Below, in pieces: positions 14,443 to 25,257 of a stretch of 50,535 nucleotides of DNA. Both the position numbers and the translations under genes were made by a program. The notes below the pieces were generated by a model. It had not been told where the DNA came from, searched no databases, and worked only from the letters and a program-made list of their open reading frames with translations. Source of the DNA: a virus; IMG/VR virus record IMGVR_UViG_3300030098_005177, positions 1-50,535 of that record, one strand, 5' to 3'. Each line of letters starts with the position of its first letter. Position 1 is the stretch's first letter.

Positions 14443-14450
14443 CCTTTCTC
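14431..14450. terminator. Convergent-region hairpin
   Basis: AAGGGC (14431-14436) pairs with GCCTTT (14442-14447), one G-T wobble, around AAATA, at the end of the last plus-strand gene. T-rich bases follow in both directions but no long T run. It lies where the plus and minus blocks converge (33-base gap), so it may stop both. It is weak as a terminator. Confidence 0.45.
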
Positions 14451-14475
14451 AAACTTCACTCACAGATGGCTGCGA

Positions 14476-17400
14476 TTAAACTAATCCTGTCCCAGGCGTA
14501 GTAATTTCCCGATCTTCTTCTTTTAATTTTGTTATCTTCTTTTGAGCCTGTAATAACGGGAATCCTGTAGTCTTCTCTAAAACTCTTATTGGGTTCTCTA
14601 TCAAATTACCCGGACCTGCTATATCTCTAGCCATACGTCCAAAAGGAAACATAGTCCAAACATAGTATTGAGACACTTTAGACCAATCGTCATCAACCAA
14701 AGCACGCATTGAGGAGGGCAGTAACCTAAAAACGGGAGGAGTCACCATTTGCAGCGGGGCTAACTGCTTAGGCCACTGCCCAAAAAATGCTCTATCCCTT
14801 TCAGTTTCATCACCGAAGATCCAGTCCGCGGTATCTTGAAACCAATTCCAAGGAGCAGGTAGAGCAGTCTCAAACAATGAATACGCAAATGCATTGGCTA
14901 ATGCAAATACAAAAATATCAATTTGCGCCGTTCTTACAAACTTATCATACGCTTCAGTTCCAGGTTTCAGCCCATACATCTTGGCTTCACGCCATATATC
15001 ATTTCTAAACCTAACAGCATTCCAGCTCCACAATTGAAAACGCGTCATAACCTTTCCTAATGCAGACCTTGCAAATGCAGGTCTAAAAGGCGCAGAATAT
15101 AAGAATTGAGTAGCCTTAACGCCCTTTTTAGCCATCTCTATTATATAAGGATGATTCGGGTCCTTTAAAGCGCCTCCAAGCTTATTCCAGGCATTAATAT
15201 AATGAGCCATAAAAGCATCACGCCTAATAGCACGCTCTGGTACAGTCATAAACTTAGCAGCAAATTGCATAATATTATCTTTGACTTTATATTTTTGAGC
15301 TATGTCCTTAAGCGTTGTTTCTGTCATTTTAGGGTTCTTTGTTAATTTATCTGCTACCTCTTGAATAAACTGCTTATTTTTAGCTTGTTTAAATTCTGCT
15401 TTCAACCCAGATTCATATAGCATATATTCTGGAACTACACCTGTTCTTTCTACGAAATCAGATACATCACTCATACTATTCCAGTCATTATTAATATTCT
15501 TTTTCAACCACTGGATACTACGAGCGTTTTTAAAAGAAGCCCATCCAGCTGATTGGATTGTATGTGCAGATCCACCAAAAATATTAGTAACCATACTTTT
15601 AGGATGAGCTAATAAAGAAGCCATTTGATATTGAGCTTCAAGATTCGCTATATTGCGTACTGTTTCTAAATCTGTTTTACGCAACTCAGAAGGCAAAGTC
15701 ATATCCATTAATCCGAGCTTTTCTTTTATTTTATCAATGCGTTCTGCAGACTTATTGTCAGCCCACCAAGCATATGCTGTGCCTTGGAGTTTTAAATTTT
15801 TATTATTTAAATAATGATCAGGAATATTAGTCGGATTACCCATAGCATCTTGAACATATAGCCTCATAAATTGATTCCAAGCATCAGCTTGATCTTTCCC
15901 TTGAGATTCATTAATGACTTTATACATTCTATCTAATATATTTCTAGAGAAAATTTGAGATAATTGCCTATAATATGCATTAGTAGTTGACCTAATATAA
16001 GTTTCAGGAACATTACTATCAACAGACCACCCTTCTATATGGCTACCACGAGTTTGCATACTTCCAGTTCCTTCGTTTGAAGTAAACCATTTTATCTTAT
16101 CTTTAGCATCAGCACGCTTGGCATCTATAGCCTCTATTGCTTCAGAATAAGCATTCCAATCATTAATGTCTTCTATTTTCCATTCACCTGTAACATTATG
16201 ATGTTTATGTATTAATTTTTTCAGCTCATTAGCCTTTAACTCTTTAGCCTTCTCTATATCTGTATGGAAATCTTTTAATGGAGTACTTTCAATTTTAGCA
16301 TACGCCTTTTTAAAGGATTCAGAAGCTTTCTTTTTATTAAAAAACATATGCGGCCAATAAAAATTATAATCTATCTTATTAGTTCTATTCTCAGATTTTT
16401 TTATAGCATTTCTAAGTTCTTTATACTCAGGTCGATTAGCTAAGTCTAGCATCATAGATCTAGCAACAGACTTTAATCCATCAATACCAAAATCTAAAGA
16501 CGGATTCTTTCCTTGTTTCCAGGCTGTAGTTAAGTGTCTAATAAATTTAGGAACATCTATAATAGGATTTCGTTTATTGGCAGGATCCAAAAACCCTTTA
16601 ATAAATCCACCCTCTTTTAATGCTAGATTAACTCCATCTGCATCAACTTTACCTGTCATTAGCCTATGCTGTTCTTTGAATATATTAGTATACTCTTTTG
16701 ATATTATATCTACAACTTCTGAACCAGTGTATGTCTTTACTTCTTTCCCAGGCAACTTAATATTATAATTTTTACTTAATAAGGCGCTATGCTCTTTAAT
16801 TATATCTTTATAAGCTTTAATATATTGCGCTTTTTCAAAAGGATTTAATTTGCTCGCCCAATTAGCATAACCGTGTTCTCTTTTCCTAACAGCTATTTGC
16901 CTTAATATTTCTCCATCAGGAATACTGTCCACAAATAGTAATCTTTCTTTAAGGTCTCTTATATAATATTCTGTTTGCTCTGTACTTGCATCGTTCATAC
17001 GAGCTATCCATTGTTGCGTTATATCTATATAATGAGTAGGAACTTTAATTACACCTTTTAATCTTCTTGCGTCTTTAGTAAAATAAAAGCCTTCTTGCTC
17101 CATTAGTTCAATATTATCACGCATCAACTCCCTATTAATAGTTTTAGGGAATAAGTACCAATGACGTTTTTGTAGTTTTTGTAAGCCTTTTTTATCAAAT
17201 ATTTGTTGCCAGATAGTTCCACGTTTTATATCTTTAAACCATTCGTTTAAAGCTCTAAATTCTTCTAAGTTAAGAGCATTAAGATCCTTGTTAAAAAATC
17301 CTCTTATTATTTCATTAATATTTTTACCAACTTTATTATTATAGGTCCTTATATTAGCTACCAATTCTGACATAACACTTCTCATATCTTTAGGTAAATC

Positions 17401-20400
17401 TGATATTTGAACACCTTTCTTGAGAGATTCATATCCTGTACTAGATTCTTCTAGAGGCTCATATATAGGATCTTCCAAAGGAGATTCTTTGGATTTAACA
17501 TAATCTTTCTGTACTTCTGCAGCTTTATCTGCAATTTTCCTTGCCTCTTTAAAGCTTGTCATAGACGTTGTTTCGGCCGCATCAACCATATCTATTAAAT
17601 CACCTGTTACTTTGTCTATATTTTTATCACTAATCTCACGAGACATATAGCCCAATCGTGAAGTAGATGTCTTTGAAGCACGCATCCTCATATCCCGTAT
17701 AAGGTTCTTTACTGGAACTAAAGAAGACTTCTTGCCAAGACCTTTTTCTAAAGCGTCAATAGCCTCTAGCTCACCACGCCTTAAAGAACCTAGCATCATA
17801 TGGTCAAATAGATCTTGCTCTTTTGTGCTAAGATTATTTTTAAATTTTCGAATTTGAGAGTCGATTATAGATTGATCTAGTTTACGAGAACGCTCCCCTG
17901 CTAATGCATATCTTAATTCTGGAGGTAAAGTTGCTAACTTTTCAGGACTTTTCTTTGCCCATTCCAATATAAAATCTCTTGATAGAGAGTCAATATCCTT
18001 TAAAGAAAGCGTGATATCTGATCCAGTATCTCTACCCATTAGCCAAGATTTATTCTTTAAATCTTCTACCTTTTTACTTATCTTTTCTACATTTGCTAAT
18101 TCCGATTTAGACATATCCCCGGTTATTTCATATATATTCTTCAGAGTAATCATATCTGTTAAATCATTATATAAAAAGTCTTCAGACAATCTGTTTAATT
18201 TTTCAAGAATATTCATTCTTTGCGTGACGCTTTTATCCCATTCGACAATATCTTGATTTTTTAAGCCAACTTTATTTTTCCAAAATATTTCATCACCAAT
18301 TTTTTTATTAAATTCAATCCCCAGCAAATTTTTAAAAATATCTTTATCGTTAGCTATTTCTTCTCTAAATCTAGGATTATGAAGCTCTTTGCTTAACGCC
18401 AATTCAATTAATTTTGTCTCTGGGACTTTAAAGCTTGATCTGCCTAATTGCCTTTTAAGCCACTTAAATTCATCAACATTTTTATTAACTTCAGTATATA
18501 GATCTTCAATCTTCTTTTTATCAATTCTTCTATAAATTGAATCAGTCCAATCTAATGGACCTAAAAGTCTGCCTGTTTTAGCTAAAGAGCTGCCCATCTG
18601 AGGCTCTGAAAGATTGAAAGCTCCTCCAGCCATATCTTGTATTTCAGACATAGTATATCGTCTGCCCTCAGCCCAATTACGTCCCCAAAATGCACTATTA
18701 ATATCTTTAAAGCTATTATATAAAGGGCTTTGTAAGTCAGATGCAGATAAATCAGCAGGATTAATATACTTAACCTCTTTACCCTTTTTATTAAATATTC
18801 CCTTTATCTTGAAATGGGAATCAAATAATTGCTTAAACCAAACTGAATGAGATTTCATACCTAATTCATCCATAGGGTCAGAAGCAAAAGCAACCTCAGC
18901 ACGTGCTACACCTCTAGCATAATCCCTAAAGCGCTTATCAGAACGCGGTTCTATTATTATCTGCAATTCTTCAACTTTACCGGTCTTTTCATTAAACCAT
19001 TGTAAAGGAATTACCTCTTCCTTAGCAGGCGACTTAAGAGCTGCAGCGTGAGCTGCTGCCATCATTTGCTTAGGAACTATAGCAGACATACCTAAGGCCA
19101 TACGTCCTTGTACAGTAGCCTCTGATATCCTCATACGCTCTGTAGGAGAATACATAGCTCCTAAAGAACCAAAGTGTGCTTTTTGTTTAGGGGTTAAATC
19201 TCCGCTAATAGTAAGCAAATCTCTAAAAGTTTTGATATTGTCACTTATTCCTAATTCTTTTTTAATATCAGAAGGAATTTCAGCGCTCTTATTATCACGC
19301 ACTATTGTACGTTTACCTACTTTTTCATAAAATTCTTCTTTATTGGCGTGAATAGCATCTTTCCAGGACTTTCTCATTCCGTGAGCTTCATCACCAAAAA
19401 AGAAAAACGCTTCGTCACCATCAAGATCTGCACCACCAAGAGCCCGCATTGATTTAGAATGTAATAAGATGCCGTGCCCATCTCTACCAGTAAATCCACC
19501 AAACTTTAATATATGAGCACCAGATATAGAATCCATAGGGACACGATAAACCACAGCCCTCAATACTTCTTCAGCCTCCTTTTTAGCAAATTCTAAATGG
19601 CCTTTTTCATAGGCTTCATAAAATTCTCCTAGGGTGGTATTTTCCATTCCTCTAATAGACGTTTTTAATTTCTGAGCCTTGTAAGCGTTATCTAAAAAGA
19701 ATACCGTACTATCTTTATTGGCACCATCTTTTGCATCAGCTAATAATCTTTTATTGGCTTTGTCAAGATTATGCTGCATAGCTAAATCATATGGGCGTAT
19801 TCTAGCAACACCTGAATTTAATACTTTAGGCTTAGTAGCTTCACGCACTATATAATTTCTAAAGGCCTGCATTCTCCAATCACGCATTTCTTTATGGAGA
19901 AGCACTGCTATAGGAGATTTTTTATCTTTTTGGGTAGAAATATATCTTAAGGCAGAATTAATCCTGCGTTCTGCTTGAGACTCGAAGTCTCCTAATTCTT
20001 GAATAGACCTGTCATATTGCTCTTTAGTTATCTCTCCTGATGCCACATCCTCTTTAAAAGATCTTCTTTGAAGCCTAAGCATCTCTCTATAAGCCATATC
20101 AGCAAATTCTGGGTTATTAGGATCCTTCATAGCATCTAAAATTTGAGTTATACCAAGTTCGTTAAAGTTTTTCCTTAAATTCTTTAATTTAGATAGACTA
20201 GGTTCAGCCTGATAGTCAAGCAGTAAATTGTTATATTTTTCACTGCCGTTAAAACGCTCACCTACCAGGGAATTAAATACATCATCAATAACTTCTCTAG
20301 GTACAGGAACTTTAGTATTCTCTAATAATGCTCCTAATAACTGTTTTGCTACCCTTTGAGGATGAGTCATCTCTGCACTATTCACTACAGAATAATTATA

Positions 20401-23400
20401 TTTAATATCAGAAGGGTTTAAGGAATATGATGATCCTTTAAATTTTGGGATATTTTTTTCTATATTCAATTCCCCAAAGCCTCGTCTTCCACGTTGCTTT
20501 ACTGCGCTCTCTTGCATATACATATGGAGATTAGCTTTTTCCATCGCCTCAGACATCTTGGGGCCAGCTTTATGAATCATATACTTACCAAGCAATGCTC
20601 CTAAAGGTTGACCTAATACATCGGACTCACCGCGTGATATTATAAAAGATTTATTTTGACCTGAAGAAGGCATCCCTGCATCTAGTAATAGCGCATCTAC
20701 AACCTTATCGTGCATCACTATTGCACCATCAACGTGTTCTCCTAATTGATTTGAATCCCTTAAGACCTCAGAAGAAAATAAGGGATCATAATCTTTATGA
20801 TTTTTATCCATTTTATTTCTAATGGATTCAGGCAAATCACGTATTATTGTATAATTTAATTTTCCATCGCCATTATAATCTAAACCTTCTTTTTCTAAAT
20901 TCTTTTTAGTGTAAACATTATCACCAGGAATTGCATCTGTAAACCATATTTGAGAACGCTTATTAAAAGCTTTGGAAGATGTTATAAAATCATTATTTTT
21001 AGAAGTAAATTCTTTTATAGAAGCATTTAAATCAACCCAATTCTCTGTTTTAAAACCATTCATCTGTAGGTCATATAGTAAATTAGATAAATAGGACTTC
21101 TTAAAATAATCTTTAGTCTTAATTATATTGCCTACGTTAAAATTAGCTATAAATTCTTTTTCAGCAATTTTATAATCATTAAGCATCTTATTGTCACGCA
21201 GGAGTTTATTGAATTTAGTAACGCCTAAAGTCTCAAAGTTTTTTAACCTAGGATTAAACTTTACAAAATACATTCTATCATTATCACCCTTACCGCCATA
21301 AAGATAGAAATCTTTTTCATCCGCCTTCCTCATAGCTCTGCCAATTAGATTATTATATTCTCTTCTAGCTTCCGCCATATTCTTTTTATTCTTGTAGAAT
21401 AAATTACTATTTAAATATCTGTTAGGAGATACATCAATAGCATTTCCATATTTATCTGTAGTAGTTATATGGTCTAATACGGATAAAGAGGTACCCTTAC
21501 CACCTTGTTCAGCAAAAGCAATTTGAATAGCGGTGTCAGGAGCAAGTAAATATTTTTTTTGACCAGCACCAGTAATAGGGGCCCTTGAATCACCCTCTTT
21601 ATTTAAAAATTTTAAACCATACTTATCATCAAGGCCTAAGACTATAACTTGAGAAGAAAGATTTCTTCTTGCCATTTGCTGCCTTAGTCGTCCTCTTGAT
21701 TCTCTATCAAGCTTTACTTCAAATCTTTTAGATAAGTCATTAGCCCATTGTTCAGATTTGTTTTCTACTGTATTTGTAGCATACTGCTCTTTTGATGTTT
21801 GCATATATTCAGCAATCTCAAATTGCTTCATCCTATTCATACTAGCTTCGCCTATATCCCAGGCATCTCTCATATATCTTTCTACAAACTTTAATGGACC
21901 GTGCCCAACTCCTCTGTTCCCTATATCTAAGTCTTCTTTACTATACGACTCCTCAATAGGCTCACCTTTTAATATTTCTCCAGTTACAACGTCATATTGA
22001 TAAATTCTTCCTTCATTAGCCTTCTCTGTATACTCAGCTTCTAAAGCATCACGTTCTTTTTCTAGAAGTTCTATATCCTTTTTAGATAACTTACTTTCCT
22101 TTAAAGAGCCTTTTGCTATTTTCCCCTCTATATTTTTAATTTCAGACTCTAAATGGTCTAAATAATTTTTACGAGTATCTTTAGTTTCAATTGCTTTCTT
22201 TATTTCAGCAGCTTCTGCCTTAGAAGGCTGTACTTTCTTTAACTTATAATTCTCCGTCACAAACTTAAGCACGGCTTCTTTAACGTGAAGTGGAATATCA
22301 GTACTTCGAGTCTTAGGGTTATAAAATCTAGTCCCAATAGCCGCCCATTCTTTTGGAGGTGGGGAAGGTTTTTCTATAGGTATGAAACGATTGGCTTTAT
22401 AGTCAAAGTTGTGCCATTTTTTTGAACTTACATCATAAACATTAATCTTTAAACCTTTATCTCGAGCCATCTGGACTCCCCATCCAGTTCCGCCTTTTAC
22501 AGTCCTTCCAATAAGACCTAGCTTCTGGCTTCTTTCTTTAGCAGGTCCAGTTAAATCTGCTGTAGACTTGACTATATCACCAACAGCATATACTGCAGAA
22601 GCGTTTTTAATTTGCCACCAATTCCTTCTAATAGCATTCCATCCACCTTGTGATAATCTTGATAAGTCTCTTCCAAGAGTTTGATTAGCTTGAGCTACAC
22701 GTGTATTGGCTGATTCAAGCTGACTTTCAGTTAACTTATGAGTTCTTAATCCTTTAGCATCAGCGTGACCTAATCTTTGGCCCCCTTTAAAACTGTAGTG
22801 AATCACAGGAACGCCCATATCAGTTAACGCGCTTCCCCATAATTGATCAGAGCCTTTTGCTCCACCAGACATTACTATCGCTTTAAATTTTTTGAGAGTC
22901 TCCTTAGTTGGTACGTATGTAGTTTCACCAGTACCTTTTTCAATCCGAGTTTCGAATCCTTCGATATCTTGCTTAACTTCTTTTCCAACTTTTTCAGGGG
23001 CAAACTCCTCTCCTAAATATGAAGATACATAACGCCTCATAGCTGGATCCCCATACCCTTTAAATTCAGTACCAGGTATACCATAAGCAGCGTATTTTTT
23101 TATAAGTGGCTTAATCTCTGAGGGCAATTCAGCCCAATCTGGATGCAATTCAGGATCTCTATGGACATCCATTTCCTTATCAGTTTTAGCCATCTTATCC
23201 ATTTTACCAATAAATTTTCTAGCTTTAGCTACAGTCCAAGATGTTTCTTGGCCTCCAAAGTATGCTCCCATAACATACTCATATATTTGCTCTGGAGTAG
23301 TGGCACCACGCATAGTGGTAGGCAGTCCCATAAATAGCGATCCCGACAGAGCTCTCACTCCCTTTTGCATCTTTTCACTGCCATCAATTTTTATATTTCC

Positions 23401-24072
23401 TATCAATCTAAATACAGCCCCTGCCTGAGCACCACCAACAAATGAATCTAACATATGGTCTACACCACCTTGCCAAGATGAAATTGCACTTGCAGTACCT
23501 AAATGGAACGCTCCCTCCATAATATGGCGTGCTTTATGTCCTGTTAGCATATTCGCAACAGTATTTGCAGCATCAGATCTTTTTGAATGTACAGTATTTA
23601 AAACTGGTTTAACTACTGATTTTGCTTTTTTGGTAAGGAAATTAGCACCCATCATAGGTACTGACTTATTATTTAATGCAGCGGCAACTTTAGCTAAGTT
23701 TTTAGCTCCAACCAATTTAGCTGGACCGGCAACTATTCCAGGCGCAAAACCAGCTAAGTGGCCTAAATTTCTAAATATCTGTTCGTATTCATTATCGGCA
23801 GGATCAGCAACATTAACAGTAGTAAAACCTTCAATAAATCCAGCACCAGCCTGTTTAATTGCATCAATTAAATCAAACTCACCTTCGTAAAAAGGTACAT
23901 TATAATAATGAGCGTGCTGTCTAATTGCATCTAATCTATCTTGATAAAGGTTAGGTGTATTATTATATTGCTTTATTAGTTGTCTAGTAGTACTTTCGTC
24001 CCAACTAGGTTGAAATTGCTCCTGTGTCTGCTCCTTAGGTGCCCCAGGATTTGCTGATGTAAATAGTGACAT
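14476..24072 (-). CDS. Giant ejected virion protein with double-psi beta-barrel RNA polymerase domain
   Basis: This encodes 3198 residues and is the last gene of the late block. Residues 1549-1553 are DLDGD in the context LGGADLDGDEAFFFFG, preceded by VYRVPMDS and GILLHSKSMRA. This is the metal-binding DxDGD of the second barrel of multisubunit-type, QDE-1/YonO and crAss-like RNA polymerases. The first barrel is marked by DGAIVM (from 1115) and GKYMIHKAG (Lys1163). Residues 400-570 form a SLOG/DprA-like Rossmann domain (MSGGAKGSD; KGGTGWGVQ). The N terminus has Gly/Ala-rich segments and the C terminus hydrophobic patches, as in ejected proteins. It probably enters with the DNA and transcribes early genes. 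Confidence 0.8.
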   Translation of the reverse strand: MSLFTSANPGAPKEQTQEQFQPSWDESTTRQLIKQYNNTPNLYQDRLDAIRQHAHYYNVPFYEGEFDLIDAIKQAGAGFIEGFTTVNVADPADNEYEQIFRNLGHLAGFAPGIVAGPAKLVGAKNLAKVAAALNNKSVPMMGANFLTKKAKSVVKPVLNTVHSKRSDAANTVANMLTGHKARHIMEGAFHLGTASAISSWQGGVDHMLDSFVGGAQAGAVFRLIGNIKIDGSEKMQKGVRALSGSLFMGLPTTMRGATTPEQIYEYVMGAYFGGQETSWTVAKARKFIGKMDKMAKTDKEMDVHRDPELHPDWAELPSEIKPLIKKYAAYGIPGTEFKGYGDPAMRRYVSSYLGEEFAPEKVGKEVKQDIEGFETRIEKGTGETTYVPTKETLKKFKAIVMSGGAKGSDQLWGSALTDMGVPVIHYSFKGGQRLGHADAKGLRTHKLTESQLESANTRVAQANQTLGRDLSRLSQGGWNAIRRNWWQIKNASAVYAVGDIVKSTADLTGPAKERSQKLGLIGRTVKGGTGWGVQMARDKGLKINVYDVSSKKWHNFDYKANRFIPIEKPSPPPKEWAAIGTRFYNPKTRSTDIPLHVKEAVLKFVTENYKLKKVQPSKAEAAEIKKAIETKDTRKNYLDHLESEIKNIEGKIAKGSLKESKLSKKDIELLEKERDALEAEYTEKANEGRIYQYDVVTGEILKGEPIEESYSKEDLDIGNRGVGHGPLKFVERYMRDAWDIGEASMNRMKQFEIAEYMQTSKEQYATNTVENKSEQWANDLSKRFEVKLDRESRGRLRQQMARRNLSSQVIVLGLDDKYGLKFLNKEGDSRAPITGAGQKKYLLAPDTAIQIAFAEQGGKGTSLSVLDHITTTDKYGNAIDVSPNRYLNSNLFYKNKKNMAEARREYNNLIGRAMRKADEKDFYLYGGKGDNDRMYFVKFNPRLKNFETLGVTKFNKLLRDNKMLNDYKIAEKEFIANFNVGNIIKTKDYFKKSYLSNLLYDLQMNGFKTENWVDLNASIKEFTSKNNDFITSSKAFNKRSQIWFTDAIPGDNVYTKKNLEKEGLDYNGDGKLNYTIIRDLPESIRNKMDKNHKDYDPLFSSEVLRDSNQLGEHVDGAIVMHDKVVDALLLDAGMPSSGQNKSFIISRGESDVLGQPLGALLGKYMIHKAGPKMSEAMEKANLHMYMQESAVKQRGRRGFGELNIEKNIPKFKGSSYSLNPSDIKYNYSVVNSAEMTHPQRVAKQLLGALLENTKVPVPREVIDDVFNSLVGERFNGSEKYNNLLLDYQAEPSLSKLKNLRKNFNELGITQILDAMKDPNNPEFADMAYREMLRLQRRSFKEDVASGEITKEQYDRSIQELGDFESQAERRINSALRYISTQKDKKSPIAVLLHKEMRDWRMQAFRNYIVREATKPKVLNSGVARIRPYDLAMQHNLDKANKRLLADAKDGANKDSTVFFLDNAYKAQKLKTSIRGMENTTLGEFYEAYEKGHLEFAKKEAEEVLRAVVYRVPMDSISGAHILKFGGFTGRDGHGILLHSKSMRALGGADLDGDEAFFFFGDEAHGMRKSWKDAIHANKEEFYEKVGKRTIVRDNKSAEIPSDIKKELGISDNIKTFRDLLTISGDLTPKQKAHFGSLGAMYSPTERMRISEATVQGRMALGMSAIVPKQMMAAAHAAALKSPAKEEVIPLQWFNEKTGKVEELQIIIEPRSDKRFRDYARGVARAEVAFASDPMDELGMKSHSVWFKQLFDSHFKIKGIFNKKGKEVKYINPADLSASDLQSPLYNSFKDINSAFWGRNWAEGRRYTMSEIQDMAGGAFNLSEPQMGSSLAKTGRLLGPLDWTDSIYRRIDKKKIEDLYTEVNKNVDEFKWLKRQLGRSSFKVPETKLIELALSKELHNPRFREEIANDKDIFKNLLGIEFNKKIGDEIFWKNKVGLKNQDIVEWDKSVTQRMNILEKLNRLSEDFLYNDLTDMITLKNIYEITGDMSKSELANVEKISKKVEDLKNKSWLMGRDTGSDITLSLKDIDSLSRDFILEWAKKSPEKLATLPPELRYALAGERSRKLDQSIIDSQIRKFKNNLSTKEQDLFDHMMLGSLRRGELEAIDALEKGLGKKSSLVPVKNLIRDMRMRASKTSTSRLGYMSREISDKNIDKVTGDLIDMVDAAETTSMTSFKEARKIADKAAEVQKDYVKSKESPLEDPIYEPLEESSTGYESLKKGVQISDLPKDMRSVMSELVANIRTYNNKVGKNINEIIRGFFNKDLNALNLEEFRALNEWFKDIKRGTIWQQIFDKKGLQKLQKRHWYLFPKTINRELMRDNIELMEQEGFYFTKDARRLKGVIKVPTHYIDITQQWIARMNDASTEQTEYYIRDLKERLLFVDSIPDGEILRQIAVRKREHGYANWASKLNPFEKAQYIKAYKDIIKEHSALLSKNYNIKLPGKEVKTYTGSEVVDIISKEYTNIFKEQHRLMTGKVDADGVNLALKEGGFIKGFLDPANKRNPIIDVPKFIRHLTTAWKQGKNPSLDFGIDGLKSVARSMMLDLANRPEYKELRNAIKKSENRTNKIDYNFYWPHMFFNKKKASESFKKAYAKIESTPLKDFHTDIEKAKELKANELKKLIHKHHNVTGEWKIEDINDWNAYSEAIEAIDAKRADAKDKIKWFTSNEGTGSMQTRGSHIEGWSVDSNVPETYIRSTTNAYYRQLSQIFSRNILDRMYKVINESQGKDQADAWNQFMRLYVQDAMGNPTNIPDHYLNNKNLKLQGTAYAWWADNKSAERIDKIKEKLGLMDMTLPSELRKTDLETVRNIANLEAQYQMASLLAHPKSMVTNIFGGSAHTIQSAGWASFKNARSIQWLKKNINNDWNSMSDVSDFVERTGVVPEYMLYESGLKAEFKQAKNKQFIQEVADKLTKNPKMTETTLKDIAQKYKVKDNIMQFAAKFMTVPERAIRRDAFMAHYINAWNKLGGALKDPNHPYIIEMAKKGVKATQFLYSAPFRPAFARSALGKVMTRFQLWSWNAVRFRNDIWREAKMYGLKPGTEAYDKFVRTAQIDIFVFALANAFAYSLFETALPAPWNWFQDTADWIFGDETERDRAFFGQWPKQLAPLQMVTPPVFRLLPSSMRALVDDDWSKVSQYYVWTMFPFGRMARDIAGPGNLIENPIRVLEKTTGFPLLQAQKKITKLKEEDREITTPGTGLV

Positions 24073-24081
24073 AATCTCCCA

Positions 24082-25242
24082 TTAATTCATATCTTTTAAA
24101 ATATTATATATTTGTATAACATCACTTGCTAGTAATCCTCCTCCTATAATAGCTCCAACCCCAGTTCCTGTTAAAGCAGCTTTAGAAAATACAGAGCCTG
24201 CTAATTTATAGCCGCCACCTTTAACTACTGCTGCCATAACTTTTTTTAAACCGTGCTTCTTTATCTTATCTCTTATTAAAGAAGTTACAGCTGGAACTCC
24301 TGGAGCTAATGCAGCACCTGTTGCTGCGGCACCTCCTGCAGACCCTATAAGCTCTCCCATTCGCTCATCATCAAATACTTTAGTTCCTGCAGCCCTAATC
24401 GCTTCAGTCCCTAGACCATAACCCAATAAAGGACCTGCCTTACCAAGCCTACCAGCTTGCTTCATTAATTTTTTAGAAGCACTCATATTGGCATCAGCTT
24501 TCATCTTTTTTACTTTTGCTTTTGTATCTCTTGTAATTTTTGCTTTAGCAGGACCTTTAGCTGATTTATATTCAGGGCTATCCTTGTATTCTTTCAATAT
24601 TTTATCTGCCTCACTGATTTTCTTAGTAGCATCTCTATCTGAAAGATATTGAGCAGCTCCTCCAACACCAGCAACCCCTAAGGCAGCACGCCTTACATCT
24701 GATCCTGTTAAGCTATCCATAAAGCTTTTTCTTGGTGCATATTCAGAGAACATTGTCCCATAGTTTGCACCTTGTGCCGGATCACTAATGAGGCTATTAT
24801 AGCTTTGTGCAAACACTGGATTATCTCCTAAAGCATTACGTATTTCGCTATTAGAATATCCAGCTGCACTAAATTTTGTTATATCAGTTTTTAATTTATT
24901 AGCGTGCATCCCAGCCATTTCTGAGTACATTTGTTTAAAAGCGCCATAGTCTTCCATCCCAACTGACTTATCATACTTCTTATATACATCTTTATATTTA
25001 GACCACGCATCTTGGAAATTGGGTAAAACAAAGTCACTCTGGTAAGATAGGTCTCCATCTATTACAGTAAGGCCTCCTTCTCCCATAGTGTTGTTTAAAA
25101 AATAACTACTTAATTCTTTTCTAATATTTTTGGCCTTAGCAGCATCTATTACTTGAGGAATAGAAGCTAATGCTTGCAAACCAGCCCCAACAGCTGATGG
25201 AGCATTTTGCATATAAGGGCCTTTAGGGAATTGTAATGCCAT
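24082..25242 (-). CDS. Ejection/internal virion protein with glycine-rich hydrophobic segments
   Basis: This encodes 386 residues. The N-terminal 200 residues are mixed. The C-terminal part alternates lysine-rich stretches (AKIT...KAKVKKMKAD) with Gly/Ala-rich hydrophobic segments (GSAGGAAATGAALAPG; TGTGVGAIIGGGLLASDV), as in pore-forming internal virion proteins of podoviruses. It lies just before the giant polymerase gene in the transcript, nine bases away. Its probable role is to help form the conduit for DNA and the giant protein across the cell envelope. This is inferred from composition and place. Confidence 0.6.
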   Translation of the reverse strand: MALQFPKGPYMQNAPSAVGAGLQALASIPQVIDAAKAKNIRKELSSYFLNNTMGEGGLTVIDGDLSYQSDFVLPNFQDAWSKYKDVYKKYDKSVGMEDYGAFKQMYSEMAGMHANKLKTDITKFSAAGYSNSEIRNALGDNPVFAQSYNSLISDPAQGANYGTMFSEYAPRKSFMDSLTGSDVRRAALGVAGVGGAAQYLSDRDATKKISEADKILKEYKDSPEYKSAKGPAKAKITRDTKAKVKKMKADANMSASKKLMKQAGRLGKAGPLLGYGLGTEAIRAAGTKVFDDERMGELIGSAGGAAATGAALAPGVPAVTSLIRDKIKKHGLKKVMAAVVKGGGYKLAGSVFSKAALTGTGVGAIIGGGLLASDVIQIYNILKDMN

Positions 25243-25257
25243 AATTTACCTCTCTAT

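Noticed and set aside
14476-24072. N4/T7-type single-subunit RNA polymerase.
   Set aside because: The characteristic T7-family motifs are not seen; the DLDGD context fits the double-psi beta-barrel class instead.
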